A stretch of 64,000 nucleotides of DNA, from contig NZ_JABTBO010000005.1 of NCBI RefSeq assembly GCF_014884965.1, positions 1 through 64,000 of the forward strand. The letters run 5' to 3'. Source of the stretch: Spirabiliibacterium mucosae. Its GTDB lineage: Bacteria; Pseudomonadota; Gammaproteobacteria; Enterobacterales; Pasteurellaceae. Shown one piece after another: positions 1 to 10,508 of this stretch. A program made the translations under genes and the position numbers. The notes under the pieces were generated by a model. That model was not told the DNA's origin, ran no database searches, and saw nothing but the letters and a program-made list of their open reading frames with translations. How positions within the stretch are numbered: the first letter of the stretch is position 1; every line of letters starts with the position of its first letter.

Positions 1-281
1 AACAACCTGATAACAAAAAAGACATTAGAAAAAATATTTTTTTCATCACTTCTCTCCCTCCGAATTGGAATGCTTGAAATTTTCTGAATCAGAGAAGCCA
101 TAACCCCCTGTGACTTGACCACCCACATTCATCTGTTTGCCAACATAACGCCTATATCTTGCGGGTTTTTAACGTTAACGTTCTCAGCGTCAGCGGTGAT
201 CCCTTCACGTCGCCCAAGGCAGCGTCATTCCATCAACGATTATATTTAGAGAGAAGAAATAAAGCCAGTATTAGCTATCTG

Positions 282-345
282 CTGGTGGCTGTTGTGATGT
301 TTTGCCAATGTCACTTTTAAATCACAGCCACCGAACAGCCACCAG
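282..345. repeat. Inverted repeat near tRNA-Leu
   Basis: CTGGTGGCTGTT at 282-293 is the exact reverse complement of AACAGCCACCAG at 334-345. A second partial copy (ATCACAGCCACC, 321-332) sits next to the right arm. The arms could form a cruciform or an RNA hairpin. There is no T run, so it is not an intrinsic terminator. Its role is unknown; a remnant of a mobile element beside a tRNA is one possibility. Confidence 0.5.
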
Positions 346-382
346 TGGGGCATTTTTGCAAAAGTGCGGTGGCGTTTAGTCA

Positions 383-408
383 TAAAAAAAGCCGCTTTGT
401 TAGCGACT
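383..408 (-). terminator. Intrinsic terminator of the tRNA-Gly/tRNA-Leu unit
   Basis: On the minus strand AGTCGCT and AGCGGCT form a 7-bp stem (one G-U pair) with a five-base loop, followed by seven T residues. It lies about 30 bases past the 3' end of tRNA-Leu, where a terminator is expected. Confidence 0.75.
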
Positions 409-437
409 ATCTTTTTGAAATGATTGATTATTTTCAA

Positions 438-524
438 TGGTGCCCGAGGCCAGACTTGAACTGGCACAGCTCGAAAGCCGAGGGATTTTAAATCCCTTGT
501 GTCTACCGATTCCACCACTCGGGC
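438..524 (-). tRNA. tRNA-Leu (UAA)
   Basis: The minus strand reads as an 87-base class II tRNA with a 7-bp acceptor stem (GCCCGAG/CTCGGGC), a D-arm, an anticodon stem AGGGA/TCCCT around loop TTTAAAA giving anticodon UAA, a long variable arm, a T-arm with GTTCAAG, and an encoded CCA end at 438-440. The long variable arm and anticodon identify leucine. It is the second tRNA of a two-tRNA unit. Confidence 0.97.
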
Positions 525-531
525 TTGAGGG

Positions 532-607
<76 letters not shown>

Positions 608-627
608 ATTGCTCTCAAGTGCTGTGC

Positions 628-655
628 ATTTTACTGATTTTCGCTTTTAAGTCAA
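628..655 (-). promoter_or_regulatory. Sigma-70 promoter for the tRNA unit
   Basis: On the minus strand TTGACT (complement of 650-655) is followed after 16 bases by TAAAAT (complement of 628-633), 20 bases before the tRNA-Gly 5' end. Both hexamers match the consensus at five of six positions. A GC-rich discriminator, as in stringently controlled stable-RNA promoters, is not obvious. Confidence 0.7.
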
Positions 656-700
656 CCGCGATTTTGCACCGCGTGGTTTGACTGCTCAAAAAACAGCTTT

Positions 701-1258
701 TTAAGGCGTTAAATCATCAAGCAAGCTGCCGCGTGCGGCTTTGAGGTATTGCAGCATCGACCACACGGTTAAAATCGCGGCAATATAAAGCGCGATGGTG
801 GCTAAAGTTTCCATCCACGGCGCGGCGCGCCAGAGCAAGCCGATGAGGGAGATCATCTGTGCGGTGGTTTTCACTTTGCCCCAAATAGACACGGCCACTT
901 TGCTTCTATCCCCGATTTCGGCCATCCATTCCCGCAAGGCGGAGATGATGATTTCACGCGAGATCATCACAATCGCCGGCAGCGTGATCCAAATTGAGTG
1001 GTAATATTCCACCACCAACACCAAGGCGGCCGCCACCATCACTTTGTCGGCTACGGGGTCTAAAAAGGCGCCAAAGCGGGTGGTTTGGTTCCATTTGCGT
1101 GCTAAAAAGCCATCAAACCAGTCGGTGATGGCGGCAATCAAAAACACAAGTGCGGTCAAAAATGGCGCCCATTTGTAAGGCAGGTAGAAACAAGCTATGA
1201 ACAGCGGAATCAATACCACGCGAAACAGGGTGAGGAATGTTGGGATGTTTAATTTCAT
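701..1258 (-). CDS. pgsA: CDP-diacylglycerol--glycerol-3-phosphate 3-phosphatidyltransferase
   Basis: The enzyme makes phosphatidylglycerophosphate from CDP-diacylglycerol and glycerol-3-phosphate in the inner membrane, the committed step to phosphatidylglycerol and cardiolipin. The CDP-alcohol phosphotransferase signature (DG-x2-AR-x8-G-x3-D-x3-D) is complete: D-W-F-DG-FLAR near residue 48, then G-AFL-D-PVA-D. Several hydrophobic segments follow. I chose the internal ATG at 1258, giving 185 residues beginning [10 protein letters not shown] as in other members; an upstream in-frame ATG would add seven atypical residues. It is the last protein gene of the minus-strand run, 59 bases after uvrC when measured from this start. 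Confidence 0.95.
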   Translation of the reverse strand: MKLNIPTFLTLFRVVLIPLFIACFYLPYKWAPFLTALVFLIAAITDWFDGFLARKWNQTTRFGAFLDPVADKVMVAAALVLVVEYYHSIWITLPAIVMISREIIISALREWMAEIGDRSKVAVSIWGKVKTTAQMISLIGLLWRAAPWMETLATIALYIAAILTVWSMLQYLKAARGSLLDDLTP

Positions 1259-1317
1259 AGCAGTCAATTCAGCGCACAATTTGGCTCATTGTACTCCAAA
1301 TTCGTGGGCTTGAAAAC

Positions 1318-3153
1318 TCACGAATGCTTGAGATAATCAAAAATTGTCTCCGCCATGGTTTTGGAAATGCCAGGCACGCGGGCAATGTCGTCCACGGTGG
1401 CGGCCTTTACCCCTTGCATGCCGCCAAGGTATTTCAGCAGTGCTTGGCGGCGCTTGGCGCCAATGCCTTCAATCGCTTCAAGCCCACTTTGGGTGAAGGC
1501 TTTTTGCCGTTTTTTGCGGTGCGCGCCAATGGCGTGGCGGTGGGATTCATCACGAATATGTTGAATCAAATGCAGCGCACTGCTGTCGGCTGGCAGGTGG
1601 AACTCTTTATCTTGCCGGCTGATGATGAGCGTCTCCAGCCCCGCTTTGCGGTCCACCCCTTTGGCCACGCCAATCAACAACGGCTTGTTTTTATCCCACT
1701 CCACATCAAGGCTGTCGAACACCGCTTGGGCGCGATTAAGCTGCCCCTTGCCGCCGTCGATAAAAATAATGTCAGGCACTTTGCTTGGCTCAAGTGGCTT
1801 GTTGTAGCGTTTAAGCAAGGCCTTTTCCATCGCGGCATAATCATCACCTGGGGTGATGCCTTCAATGTTAAAGCGACGATAATCGGCCTTGAAAGGCCCC
1901 TCGTGATTGAACACCACGCACGAGGCCACCGTTTGCTCCCCCATGGTGTGGCTGATGTCAAAGCACTCCATGCGCTTGATGTGATCAAGGCCTAAAAGTG
2001 CGGTTAAAGCTTGGTAGCGCTCGCCGATGCGGCCACTTTGCTTGAGCTGCTCGGTTAGCGCGTTGTCAGCGTTGATTTCAGCCAAATGTAAAAATTTAGA
2101 CTGCTTGCCCTTGGCGTTGTCTTGAATGTGGACTTGCACGCCGGCTTGCTCGCTCAGCGCGGTTTCAAGCACCGTTTTGTCTTTGAGTTTGCGATTAACC
2201 ACAATCCGCTTTGGAATGCTGCGTCCCTGTGCGCCCTGCAGGTAAAATTGGCCCAAAAAGCCATGGGTGATTTCATCGAGTGCGGTGTAGCTTGGCATTT
2301 TCGGGAAGTAGCCTCGGCTGCCGAGCACTTTGCCTTGGCGGATAAAAATCATATACACGCACGCCAGCCCGTGGCGGTGGGCAATGGCGATGAGATCCAT
2401 ATCCTCACCTCGCGCATTGGCCACAAATTGCTGCTCTGTCACCGCCCGCACTGACTGAATTTGGTCACGAAATAACGCGGCTTTTTCAAAATCAAGCTGG
2501 CTGCTTGCCTGCTCCATTTGGCTGACCAGTTGCTCGATGATCTGGCTGTCGCGCCCTTGCAAAAACAAGCGCACATAATTGACCTGCTGCTGGTAGTCTT
2601 CATCACTGACGTAGCCACTCACGCACGGCGCCAGGCAGCGGCCAATTTGATACTGCAGGCACGGGCGCGAGCGGTTGCGATAAACCGAGTTTTCACACTG
2701 GCGAATCGGGAACATTTTTTGAATCAAGCCCAAGGCTTCGCTCACCGCGTAACGGTTTGGGTAGGGGCCGAAATAATCGCCTTTGATCTTTTGGCTGCCA
2801 CGGTGAAACGTCACCCGCGGGTGGCGCTCTTTGGTGAGCAAGATGTAAGGGTACGATTTATCATCGCGCAGTAATACGTTGTATTTCGGCTGGTATTTTT
2901 GGATATAGTTGTGCTCAAGCAGCAGCGCTTCAGTTTCAGAGTGGGTGACGGTCACATCAATATGGGCGATCAGCGCCACCAGCGCTTCGGTTTTTTTGCT
3001 GCCGAGATGTTTGCGGAAATAGCTGCTTAAACGCTTTTTGAGATCTTTGGCCTTGCCAACATAAATCACCTCGCCCTCGGCGTTATACATACGATAAACG
3101 CCAGGCTCGCTGGTTACATTGGCAAGGAATGTTTTGGCGTCAAACATCAACAA
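1318..3153 (-). CDS. uvrC: Excinuclease ABC subunit C
   Basis: UvrC makes both incisions around DNA lesions after UvrA and UvrB have loaded in nucleotide excision repair. The product has 611 residues, almost the E. coli length. Domain order is typical: a GIY-YIG nuclease at about 18-46 (GVYRMY ... [13 protein letters not shown]), cysteines of the [13 protein letters not shown] segment near 165-177, a UVR motif for UvrB contact near 205-240, the RNase H-like nuclease domain with conserved [13 protein letters not shown], and two helix-hairpin-helix motifs at the C terminus ([19 protein letters not shown]). An ATG two codons downstream could be the true start. It follows the yidB-like gene by six bases. 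Confidence 0.97.
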   Translation of the reverse strand: MLMFDAKTFLANVTSEPGVYRMYNAEGEVIYVGKAKDLKKRLSSYFRKHLGSKKTEALVALIAHIDVTVTHSETEALLLEHNYIQKYQPKYNVLLRDDKSYPYILLTKERHPRVTFHRGSQKIKGDYFGPYPNRYAVSEALGLIQKMFPIRQCENSVYRNRSRPCLQYQIGRCLAPCVSGYVSDEDYQQQVNYVRLFLQGRDSQIIEQLVSQMEQASSQLDFEKAALFRDQIQSVRAVTEQQFVANARGEDMDLIAIAHRHGLACVYMIFIRQGKVLGSRGYFPKMPSYTALDEITHGFLGQFYLQGAQGRSIPKRIVVNRKLKDKTVLETALSEQAGVQVHIQDNAKGKQSKFLHLAEINADNALTEQLKQSGRIGERYQALTALLGLDHIKRMECFDISHTMGEQTVASCVVFNHEGPFKADYRRFNIEGITPGDDYAAMEKALLKRYNKPLEPSKVPDIIFIDGGKGQLNRAQAVFDSLDVEWDKNKPLLIGVAKGVDRKAGLETLIISRQDKEFHLPADSSALHLIQHIRDESHRHAIGAHRKKRQKAFTQSGLEAIEGIGAKRRQALLKYLGGMQGVKAATVDDIARVPGISKTMAETIFDYLKHS

Positions 3154-3159
3154 GGCGCA

Positions 3160-3582
3160 CTATTTTTTGAACAAACCACCAAGCACCGACTGGATGCCTT
3201 TGCTGAGCAAATCACCGTTGCCCGCGTCGTTCAAATGGCCATTAGGGCTGAGTTTGTCAACAATTTGCGGCAAAAATTGCGATAACAAATCTGACGCTTG
3301 GTGTTTATTCTCAAGGCCAGCCTCTTTGGCGGCGTGCTCAAGATCCTGTGAGCCAATCGCCTGGTCAATCTCTTGTGGTGAAACGGGTTTGTTTTCACCT
3401 TGGCCGAGCCACGATTGCACCAAATCACCCAAGCCACCTTGTTGAAATTTGGCCAGCAGCCCTTGCAGGCCGCCTTGGGAGTTTAATAATGCGTTAATCA
3501 ACTGCATTGCCTGTACACTTTGCCCGCTTTTGCCTTGGCCGAACAGCCCAGACAAGACGGAGCCAACCACTTTTTCAAACAT
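3160..3582 (-). CDS. YidB-like DUF937 family protein
   Basis: This 140-residue protein is rich in Gly, Gln and Leu and matches the DUF937/YidB pattern: repeated short helices (LLNSQGGLQGLLAKFQQGGLG, then VQSWLGQGENKPVSPQEI) and a C-terminal ILLSKG-like helix. No signal peptide, membrane segment or catalytic motif is visible. The biochemical role of the family is not settled; homologues are widespread in Proteobacteria. It is tightly packed between kdsB (16 bases upstream) and uvrC (6 bases downstream), so it is probably expressed with them. Confidence 0.8.
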   Translation of the reverse strand: MFEKVVGSVLSGLFGQGKSGQSVQAMQLINALLNSQGGLQGLLAKFQQGGLGDLVQSWLGQGENKPVSPQEIDQAIGSQDLEHAAKEAGLENKHQASDLLSQFLPQIVDKLSPNGHLNDAGNGDLLSKGIQSVLGGLFKK

Positions 3583-3598
3583 CGTTTAGCCCTCTTGG

Positions 3599-4366
3599 TT
3601 ATGCTAAAATTTGGCGGACTTTTTCCAAGTCCTCCGCGGTGTCCACCCCAACAGCGGGCGTTTCTTTGGCAATCGCGATGTGGATTTTTTCACCATACCA
3701 CAACACCCGCAACTGCTCTAATGATTCGATTTGCTCAATCGGGCTTGGCGCCCACGCCACATACTGGCGGATAAACCCCGCGCGATAGGCATAAAGCCCA
3801 ATATGGCGCAAATAGTCAAACTTTTCAACCGCACTTTGTGCCTCACTCGCCCCTTGTTTGGCAAATTCATCACGGTGCCACGGAATTGGCGCACGGGAAA
3901 AATAGAGCACATAGCCGTCTTTATCGCACAGCGCTTTAACCACATTTGGGTTGGCCAGCTCGTGTGCATCGTCAATTTTCACCGCCAGTGTGGCCATTTT
4001 CGCCTCACTGCCCGCAAGCAACGTGGCCACTTGTTCGATAATCACAGGCGGAATTAACGGCTCGTCGCCTTGCACGTTGACCACAATCTCATCATCCGCC
4101 AAGCCCAGCACGTCAATCACCTCCGCCAAACGCTCGGTGCCAGAGTTGTGATGAGCGGAGGTCATGCACACCTCGCCACCAAATTGCTCGACCGCACTTT
4201 TCACGCGTTCGTCATCGGTGGCCACCACCACGCGTTCGGCGCCGGCGTTTTTCGCTTGTGCCCACACGTGTTGAATCATCGGCCGGCCGGCGATATCCGC
4301 CAGCGGCTTGCCTGGCAGGCGGGAGGAGGCATAACGCGCTGGAATAATCACGGTGAAATTAGCCAT
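3599..4366 (-). CDS. kdsB: 3-deoxy-manno-octulosonate cytidylyltransferase
   Basis: KdsB activates KDO with CTP to CMP-KDO for the lipopolysaccharide inner core. The protein starts [20 protein letters not shown], the nucleotide-binding signature, and keeps the PMIQHVW, VVVATDD and NVQGDEPLI motifs of the family. I place the start at 4366, giving 255 residues, because a strong GGAGGT ribosome site lies six bases upstream. The longer frame to 4456 only reads through ycaR. The gene overlaps ycaR by eight bases and lies in an envelope cluster with lpxK and msbA. Confidence 0.97.
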   Translation of the reverse strand: MANFTVIIPARYASSRLPGKPLADIAGRPMIQHVWAQAKNAGAERVVVATDDERVKSAVEQFGGEVCMTSAHHNSGTERLAEVIDVLGLADDEIVVNVQGDEPLIPPVIIEQVATLLAGSEAKMATLAVKIDDAHELANPNVVKALCDKDGYVLYFSRAPIPWHRDEFAKQGASEAQSAVEKFDYLRHIGLYAYRAGFIRQYVAWAPSPIEQIESLEQLRVLWYGEKIHIAIAKETPAVGVDTAEDLEKVRQILA

Positions 4367-4541
4367 GTTGCACCTCCTCGTTGAGCGCAACCGCACTTTC
4401 AGGCAGCAGCACGACAATGTCTTGATCGATGGGATAAGCCAACTTTTCATGCTCACAAATCAGCCGTGCATGCGCCTCGTCATAGCGCAATTTGGCTTGA
4501 CAACGCGGGCAAGCCAACATGCCTAACACCTGTTTATTCAT
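4359..4541 (-). CDS. ycaR: Trm112/YcaR family zinc-ribbon-like protein
   Basis: A 60-residue protein with the YcaR signature: MACPRC-like start ([14 protein letters not shown]), then [12 protein letters not shown] and IPVLLPE-like ending ([10 protein letters not shown]). Only some of the zinc ligands of eukaryotic Trm112 are kept: a CPRC pair and one later Cys. The bacterial function is unclear. It is found between lpxK and kdsB in many gammaproteobacteria. Here it overlaps lpxK by four bases (ATGA) and kdsB by eight, which implies translational coupling. Confidence 0.9.
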   Translation of the reverse strand: MNKQVLGMLACPRCQAKLRYDEAHARLICEHEKLAYPIDQDIVVLLPESAVALNEEVQHG

Positions 4542-5512
4542 TTCACTAACCTCACTATGTTCTCGATAATCGGCTCAATTTCAGCACTCATCTGTGCTTG
4601 CACAGGCACATACCACCAATTGCTTTGCGCCTGCGCGTGGTATTTCACGGCGTCTTTTTCTGTCATCAGCAAATGCTGCTGCTCTGTCACCATCGCCTGC
4701 AGCTGCTCGGCACTCGCGTGATGATGATCGGCCAAACTGTGCTGGGCGATCGGTTGAATACCAAAATGCGCTAACGTACTAAAAAAGCGCGGCGGGTGGC
4801 CAATGCCGGCCATCGCCACTACCGTTTGGGTAGCAAACTCGCGCAGTGGCCGCACCTCTTGCGTGCGCATATTCACCGCACTGTCAGCCACAAGGCGCAT
4901 TTGTACCTCGCCTGCGCTCGCCTGGCCACCGTTGCAAATGATGCCATCCACTGTTTTAAGCCGGGCTGGGCACTCACGCAGGGGGCCGGCGGGCAGTAAA
5001 AAGCCATTGCCCAAGCGGCGCTCGCCGTCAATCACCGCCAGCTCCACATCGCGCACAAGCTTGTAGTGCTGCATGCCATCATCGGCGAGAATAACATCAA
5101 CCGCACTTTGTGCCAGCAGCGCTTCAATCGCCTGCTGTCGATTCGGGCACACTGCCACAGCAGCACCCGTGCGCTTGGCGATGAGCACCGGCTCATCACC
5201 GACTTGTTGCGCGTCGCTGGCCGCATTAACCAACCGCACTTTGTCTGTTTTTTCCCCACCATAACCGCGGGAGATCACCCCCACACGCAAGCCTCTTGCT
5301 TGCAATGCCTGCGCCAGCCAAATCACCACGGGCGTTTTGCCATTGCCCCCAACGCTGATGTTGCCCACAATCACCACGGGCACGGGCGCTGTGTAGGGCG
5401 TGAATACGCGCTGATAGCACCACCGCCGCAGGCTGGCCACCAGAGCAAAAAGTGCGGAGAGCGGCAACAAGAGATAACTTAAAAACGTCCGTTTATACCA
5501 AAATGTCATCAT
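4538..5512 (-). CDS. lpxK: Tetraacyldisaccharide 4'-kinase
   Basis: LpxK phosphorylates the 4' position of tetraacyldisaccharide 1-phosphate, the sixth step of lipid A synthesis at the inner membrane. The 324-residue protein has an N-terminal hydrophobic anchor (about 10-30), a P-loop ([12 protein letters not shown], about 50-61), the ISRGYGG motif, and the DDGMQH segment used for catalysis. Start and stop both overlap neighbours by four bases (ATGA with msbA upstream and with ycaR downstream), the usual msbA-lpxK arrangement that links lipid A synthesis with its flippase. Confidence 0.97.
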   Translation of the reverse strand: MMTFWYKRTFLSYLLLPLSALFALVASLRRWCYQRVFTPYTAPVPVVIVGNISVGGNGKTPVVIWLAQALQARGLRVGVISRGYGGEKTDKVRLVNAASDAQQVGDEPVLIAKRTGAAVAVCPNRQQAIEALLAQSAVDVILADDGMQHYKLVRDVELAVIDGERRLGNGFLLPAGPLRECPARLKTVDGIICNGGQASAGEVQMRLVADSAVNMRTQEVRPLREFATQTVVAMAGIGHPPRFFSTLAHFGIQPIAQHSLADHHHASAEQLQAMVTEQQHLLMTEKDAVKYHAQAQSNWWYVPVQAQMSAEIEPIIENIVRLVK

Positions 5513-7291
5513 GATGCGTGGTTAAATTGCATTTTATGCAGCTGAGCATAGGCCTGCCCTTTTGCCAGCAGATCGCTGTGGGTGCCTTGCTCAACAATTT
5601 CACCGTGGTCAACCACCACAATTTCATCGGCATTTTCAATGGTGGAAAGCCGATGGGCGATCACAATAATCGTGCGCTCACTGCGCATGTCATCCAGTGC
5701 CGCTTGAATGGCGCGCTCTGATTCGGTATCCAGCGCGGAGGTTGCCTCATCAAGCACCAATACGCTAGCATTGCGCAACAGCGCGCGGGCAATGGCCAAA
5801 CGCTGGCGCTGGCCGCCAGAGAGCATCACGCCGTTTTCGCCCACCACGGTGTCCATGCCTTGCGGCAAATCTTCAATAAATTCCAGCGCGTAGGCCGCTT
5901 TGGCCGCCGCGACAATTTGCTCACGGGTGTATTGGTCGGTGGCGGCGTAGGCAATGTTATTCGCCACGGTATCGTTGAACAGATGCACCTGTTGTGATAC
6001 CACCGCGCAGTGATTGCGCAGGTTTTCAAGCGTGTAATCCTGCACGTTGCGCCCATCAAGGCACACCTCGCCGTGGTGCACGTCGTAAAAGCGCGTGATC
6101 AAATTGGCGATAGTCGATTTGCCCGAGCCAGAGCGCCCCACCAGCGCCACGGTTTTGCCCGCCGGGATGGTGAGATTGATATGGCGCAGCACATCGTTGT
6201 TTTTGCTGGCATAACGGAAGGTGACATCACGAAAGCTCACCTCGCCACGCACCTGCTCCACCGCCAGCGTGCCGTTGTCTTTTCTTCGGCAAATCCATGA
6301 TGCTAAACAGCGTTTGGCAGGCTGCCATGCCGCGTTGGAACTGGGCGTTCACGTTGGTTAAGGATTTCAGTGGCTTCATCATCGCCAGCATTGACGAGAA
6401 CACCACGGTGAAATCCCCCGCCGTCAATGATTGCTCCATTATACTTGGAATCGTGGCGAGATAGAGCACCACCGCGAGGGCGAAAGAAGCGATGATCTGC
6501 ACAATCGGGTCAGAAATGGCCGAGGCCATCATCATCTTCATGCCCTTGCGGCGCATGTCGTTGCTGACATGGTTAAAGCGATCTTCCTCCACTTTTTGAC
6601 CACCAAAGGAGAGCACCACTTTGTGGCCTTTAAGCATTTGCTCGGCACTGGCGGTCAGCTCGCCCATTGAGGTTTGCATATTTTTGCTCAATCGGCGAAA
6701 GTGCTTTGAAATCATGCTGATCAGCACCGCGATAATCGGCCCGATGATAAAGAGCACCACCGAAAGCTGCCAGCTGGTGTAGATCATCACCGCCAACAGT
6801 GAAATTAAATACGCCCCTTCGCGCACAATGGTCACCAGCGCGCCCGAAGACGATGCGGCCACTTGTTCTGAATCATAGGTGATGCGCGAGAGCAATTTGC
6901 CCGAGGAGTTGTTATCAAAAAAGGTGACGGGCATATACATCATGTGTTTGAACAATTTGCGCCGCATCACCATAATCACTTTGCCAGACACCCACGCCAA
7001 GCAATAGGTGGAAACAAAATTACTCAAGCCGCGGAAGAAAATCAAAATCACCACCACCACGGCCATGATTTTCAAAAAGCTGCTGTCCGCCTTGCCAAAG
7101 CCGTCATCAAGCAGTGGTTTTAGCATATAAATCAAGCCAGAGTCGGTCAAGGCGTTGATGATCAGCGCGATCGCCGCCACAATCAGGCCAGATTTAAACG
7201 GCACAATCATCGGCCACAGGCGCTTGAATGTTTTGCCAGTGGAGAAATCTTTATCCAGTAATTCAGTTTCGGTTTCGTTCATTTTTATCAT
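5509..7291 (-). pseudogene. msbA: Lipid A flippase MsbA, split by a one-base frameshift
   Basis: MsbA is an inner-membrane ABC exporter that flips lipid A-core. Two adjacent frames make up one gene. The 5' part (7291 to 6227) carries the six-helix transmembrane domain through [20 protein letters not shown]. The 3' part (to 5509) carries the ATPase: Walker A GRSGSGKS, signature LSGGQRQR, Walker B VLVLDEA and the AHRLS switch His. The frames join if one base is removed from the four-T run at 6280-6283, restoring D-N-G-T-L-A-V-E-Q; the joined protein would be about 590 residues, the family length. MsbA is essential in relatives, and comEC next door has a similar defect, so an error in the sequence is more likely than real loss. 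Confidence 0.9.
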
Positions 7292-7314
7292 CTTTTCGCT
7301 AATTTGGGCTTATT

Positions 7315-9782
7315 TTAACTGTTATTGCCCGCCACGCCAACAATTGAATGAAACCACGGCGCATATCGCGTGCGCGCGCAGGTGATCTCCACATCGGGCG
7401 GGTCATACACATTCAGTTGAATTTGCCCGCAACGTGCGGTGTCGAAAACCGCACTTTGCACTTTTTCAAGCCGCGCAAGCACGCTCGGGTGCGGGAAGCG
7501 CCACGGATTATTCAACCCCACGCCGATGAGTGCCACGCGCGGTTGCAGCTGTGACAAAAACCGCCACGAGCTGGAGGTTTTGCTGCCATGATGCGCCACT
7601 TGCAGCCAATCAACTGGCCCAACTTGGGCGGCAATGGCACGCTCGCCCGCGGCGTCGAGATCGCCTGTGAGCAAAAAGCGCAACCCATCGCGGGCAATCA
7701 GCAGCACGCAAGAGTCGCCATTTTGTGCTCGTGCCACCTGGCGCGGCGGCCAAAGTGCGGTTATCTCAAAGCCTTGCCACTGCCAGCGCTGGCCTTGCAC
7801 GCAGGCCATCGGCGCGCGGCCATAATCTTTATGCGACGGGCTGATGAGATTAAGGTTGGGGTACGCCGTTAGCAGATCCCGCGCGCCACCGCTGTGATCG
7901 TTATCGTCATGGCTCACCACCAGCCACTGCGGCTCAAGCCCAGCGCGGGTAAGAAAGGGCATGATTTCAAGCTGGGCCATGCTGCCACGCCCCAGCCAAC
8001 GCCGGTGTCATAAATCAGTGCGTTGTGGTGGCGATTTAACACCAGCGAGAGCCCCTGCCCCACATCCATCACATTGAGCTGCCATTGCGGCGCGCGCGCC
8101 ACCATTCCGCCTAAGCACCCCAGCGCCAGCGCACCAAAGGCCAGCGCACTTTTGCCATAATGCAAAAAAGGCTTTGTGAAGGTGTCATCATGGGTAACAG
8201 GGCGCCATTTAAGGATAAGCAATAAAAGTGCGGTCAGGCCAAACAGCGCGGCGCTCAAGGCCAGCATCTGGTGGTTTGATAGGCTCAATAAGCGATTTGG
8301 CAAACTCTCAAGCAGCCACAGGCAGCCGCTCAATAAGCTATCAAGCCACGCCCAAGGCAGCGCGGCGGTGGCAATGTTGAATAACAACAGCGGCATCACC
8401 ACCACGGTGAAAATCGGCAATAGCAGCAGATTCGACCACAACGCCCCGAGCGGCAGCTGGCCAAAGAGCCACAATTGCAACGGCGTGAGCAGCAAAAGTA
8501 ACCCAACTTGCAGGTGCAACAACCCGAGCGCGGCGTAGGCGAGTTTGCCAGCCGTGGTGCGTTGCAACCGCACTTTGAGGTTTTGCCCGCGCCAGTGCCA
8601 TTGCCCAAGCGGCAAAAAGGTGTTGAACAGCCCAATGGCAGCCACGGCACCAAAAGAGAGCCAAAAGCCCGATTGCAAATAGGCAAACGGCCAAATTAGC
8701 GTGACCACCAATGCGGCATAAAGCAGCACTTGCCAAGGGCGCAGGTGAATACGCAACATTGTTGCCAAAAGCCACACCCCAAGCATGCACAGCGCGCGCT
8801 GGGTCGGCAGTGAGAAGTTGGCCAAATAGCTATATAAAAGCGCAAACACAAAGCTGGTGAGTAGCGGAAAGTGCGGTGACAGCCAGCGCGCTGGCATCAG
8901 CCACTGCATAGCGCGAGCCAACATAAAGCCGAAGAGCGCAATCAGCCCAATGTGCAGCCCTGAAATGGCCATTAAATGCGCTGTGCCACTGGCTCGAAAC
9001 AGCGCCCACTGGCTTTGGCTGACCGCCTCTCGCTCACCAAAGCCCAGCGCGAGCAGCAGGCCTTTATTTTCTAGATTTGTCAGCGCACGCTGCGTTTTGG
9101 CCAACAGCTCGGCGCGCAGCCCTGAGGGCTCGGCCAGCTGTTGCCCCTGCTTGACCGTGGCGGTTGCGATAATCCCTTGCGCAATCAGCCAGCGCTGGCG
9201 GCTAAAACCCCCGATATTCAGCCGTCCCTTGAGCGCCGTGGGTTTGAGTGAAAGCTGCCAGTGCGCGCCGACTTGGGCGGGGCTGTCGAGCTTCCAGTTT
9301 AGCAATAGCTTTTGCCAGCCCAACTGCCATGGGCGCAAATCCACCTGCGCCACCACGCTGGTGTAAACCGCACTTTGGCTTTTCACCTCCACGAGCTCCG
9401 CCGTGGTGGAAATCGCCCCTAATTGCGACGCGGCATTGGCCTGCGCCCAAAAATGCGCGATCTGCCATTGTGTGAATGCTGCACAAAACAGGAAAAGTGC
9501 GGTTGTGCCAAGCGCGCGCACACGTTTGCGCCAGCCCAGCAGCGCCAGCACCACGCCTGCAGCGCACAGGTAGGGGTATGCCCCCAAGGCCGCGAGGGGC
9601 AAAAATAACACTTGCAAAAGTGCGGTTAAATAACACAGTGAAAATCGTAACACGCGCGCTGAGAGTTTGCTAAATAATAGACAAATAGCAAAAAGCCACA
9701 TTGGAGAAAAGGCCAGGCCCGTGATTTTGGAATGGCGATCGCAAAAGTGAAACTCATCACAAATTTCAATAAAAGTTGACAT
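7315..9782 (-). pseudogene. comEC: DNA uptake channel ComEC/Rec2, split by a one-base frameshift
   Basis: ComEC carries single-stranded DNA across the inner membrane during natural transformation. The 5' frame (9782 to 7914) holds the N-terminal membrane segments and the Competence domain (HLMAISGLHIGL). The 3' frame (to 7315) holds the metallo-beta-lactamase-like domain (SHDDNDHSGG, LTGDLDAAGE, HHGSKTSSS). They join in frame if the four-C run at 7990-7993 has five C, restoring YDTGVGWGRGSMAQLE. The start is uncertain: an ATG at 9701 begins closer to the first hydrophobic segment. Found in a region dense in uptake sequences, its loss would block transformation; a homopolymer sequencing error is a simple alternative. 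Confidence 0.9.
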
Positions 9783-9959
9783 AAAAGCGCCTGCCTGTGT
9801 AAAAAAAGTGCAATCTTGACAATATTTTATTTGCCAAATGCGGACAGGTCTGATAAATATACGCCTTTAAAAAATCGCGACAGACTCTACCTCGATGGAG
9901 TTAATGTCATTCACTCATGCATGAACCTCGCTTTAGCAGTTCACACACAGGAGAATAAA

Positions 9960-10409
9960 ATGAGTAAAAGTGCGCCGAAAACGTCGTTGAGCCTTTTGTC
10001 TTTGGCTGGCGTGGAGCCTTACGTCGAAAAGAAAAATGAAGAATATATGAACGAGAATCAGCTCGCTCATTTCAAAAAAATTCTCCATGCTTGGCGAAAC
10101 CAAATTGTTGATGAAGCGGGCAAAACCGTTGCACAAATGCAAGACGAAGCCGCCAACTTCCCAGACCCGGCCGACCGTGCCACCCAAGAAGAAGAGTTTT
10201 CACTGGTGTTGCGTAGCCGTGACCGCGAGCGCAAATTGCTGAAAAAAATTGACCACACATTAGCCAAAATTGAAACAGGTGATTTCGGCTACTGCGACAC
10301 CTGCGGTGTCGAAATTGGCATTCGTCGCCTTGAGGCGCGCCCAACGGCGGATTTGTGCATTGATTGCAAAACATTAGCCGAAATACGCGAAAAACAAACC
10401 TCAAAATAA
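9960..10409 (+). CDS. dksA: RNA polymerase-binding transcription factor DksA
   Basis: DksA binds the secondary channel of RNA polymerase and works with ppGpp to reset transcription of stable RNA and amino-acid genes. The 149-residue protein has the coiled-coil hairpin with the acidic tip region ([18 protein letters not shown]) and a C-terminal zinc finger C-DT-C ... C-ID-C. The start at 9960 follows a strong AGGAG ribosome site; an in-frame extension to 9816 has no support. An intrinsic terminator follows. It precedes pcnB and folK, as in H. influenzae. Confidence 0.97.
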   Translation: MSKSAPKTSLSLLSLAGVEPYVEKKNEEYMNENQLAHFKKILHAWRNQIVDEAGKTVAQMQDEAANFPDPADRATQEEEFSLVLRSRDRERKLLKKIDHTLAKIETGDFGYCDTCGVEIGIRRLEARPTADLCIDCKTLAEIREKQTSK

Positions 10410-10418
10410 TGCACGAAC

Positions 10419-10440
10419 GCCCCTGCTTGCAGGGGCTTTT
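10419..10440 (+). terminator. Intrinsic terminator after dksA
   Basis: A perfect 8-bp stem (GCCCCTGC at 10419-10426, GCAGGGGC at 10429-10436) with a two-base loop is followed by TTTT. It lies ten bases after the dksA stop and separates dksA from pcnB. Confidence 0.85.
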
Positions 10441-10508
10441 CACTTGCAAAATCCACTTTTTTGACTACAATTTGCAATCAAATTCAAGCTTGCCAATTGA
10501 GGTGCCCT

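Larger units (their letters stand above)
1..437. other. Non-coding stretch downstream of the tRNA genes
   Basis: I see no convincing gene here. The stretch holds an AT-rich beginning, a 12-bp inverted repeat at 282-345, one uptake core near 360-370 and the tRNA terminator at 383-408. A minus-strand reading frame from 383 to 246 has a composition (Trp-Trp-Leu-Phe-Gly-Gly-Cys) reminiscent of small prophage-associated proteins in this family. It overlaps the inverted repeat and terminator, so I do not call it a gene. Confidence 0.5.

Noticed and set aside
246-518. 90-codon minus-strand gene
   Set aside because: Most of it runs through tRNA-Leu and the terminator, so it cannot be a normal coding region as a whole.
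1324-1995. Plus-strand open frame of 223 codons opposite uvrC
   Set aside because: It is fully antisense to a well-conserved gene, has no recognisable protein features and no ribosome site.
6270-6295. Programmed ribosomal frameshifting in msbA
   Set aside because: The required shift is +1 at an AAGAAAAG context with no -1 slippery heptamer or known +1 signal, and MsbA is made in one frame in relatives.
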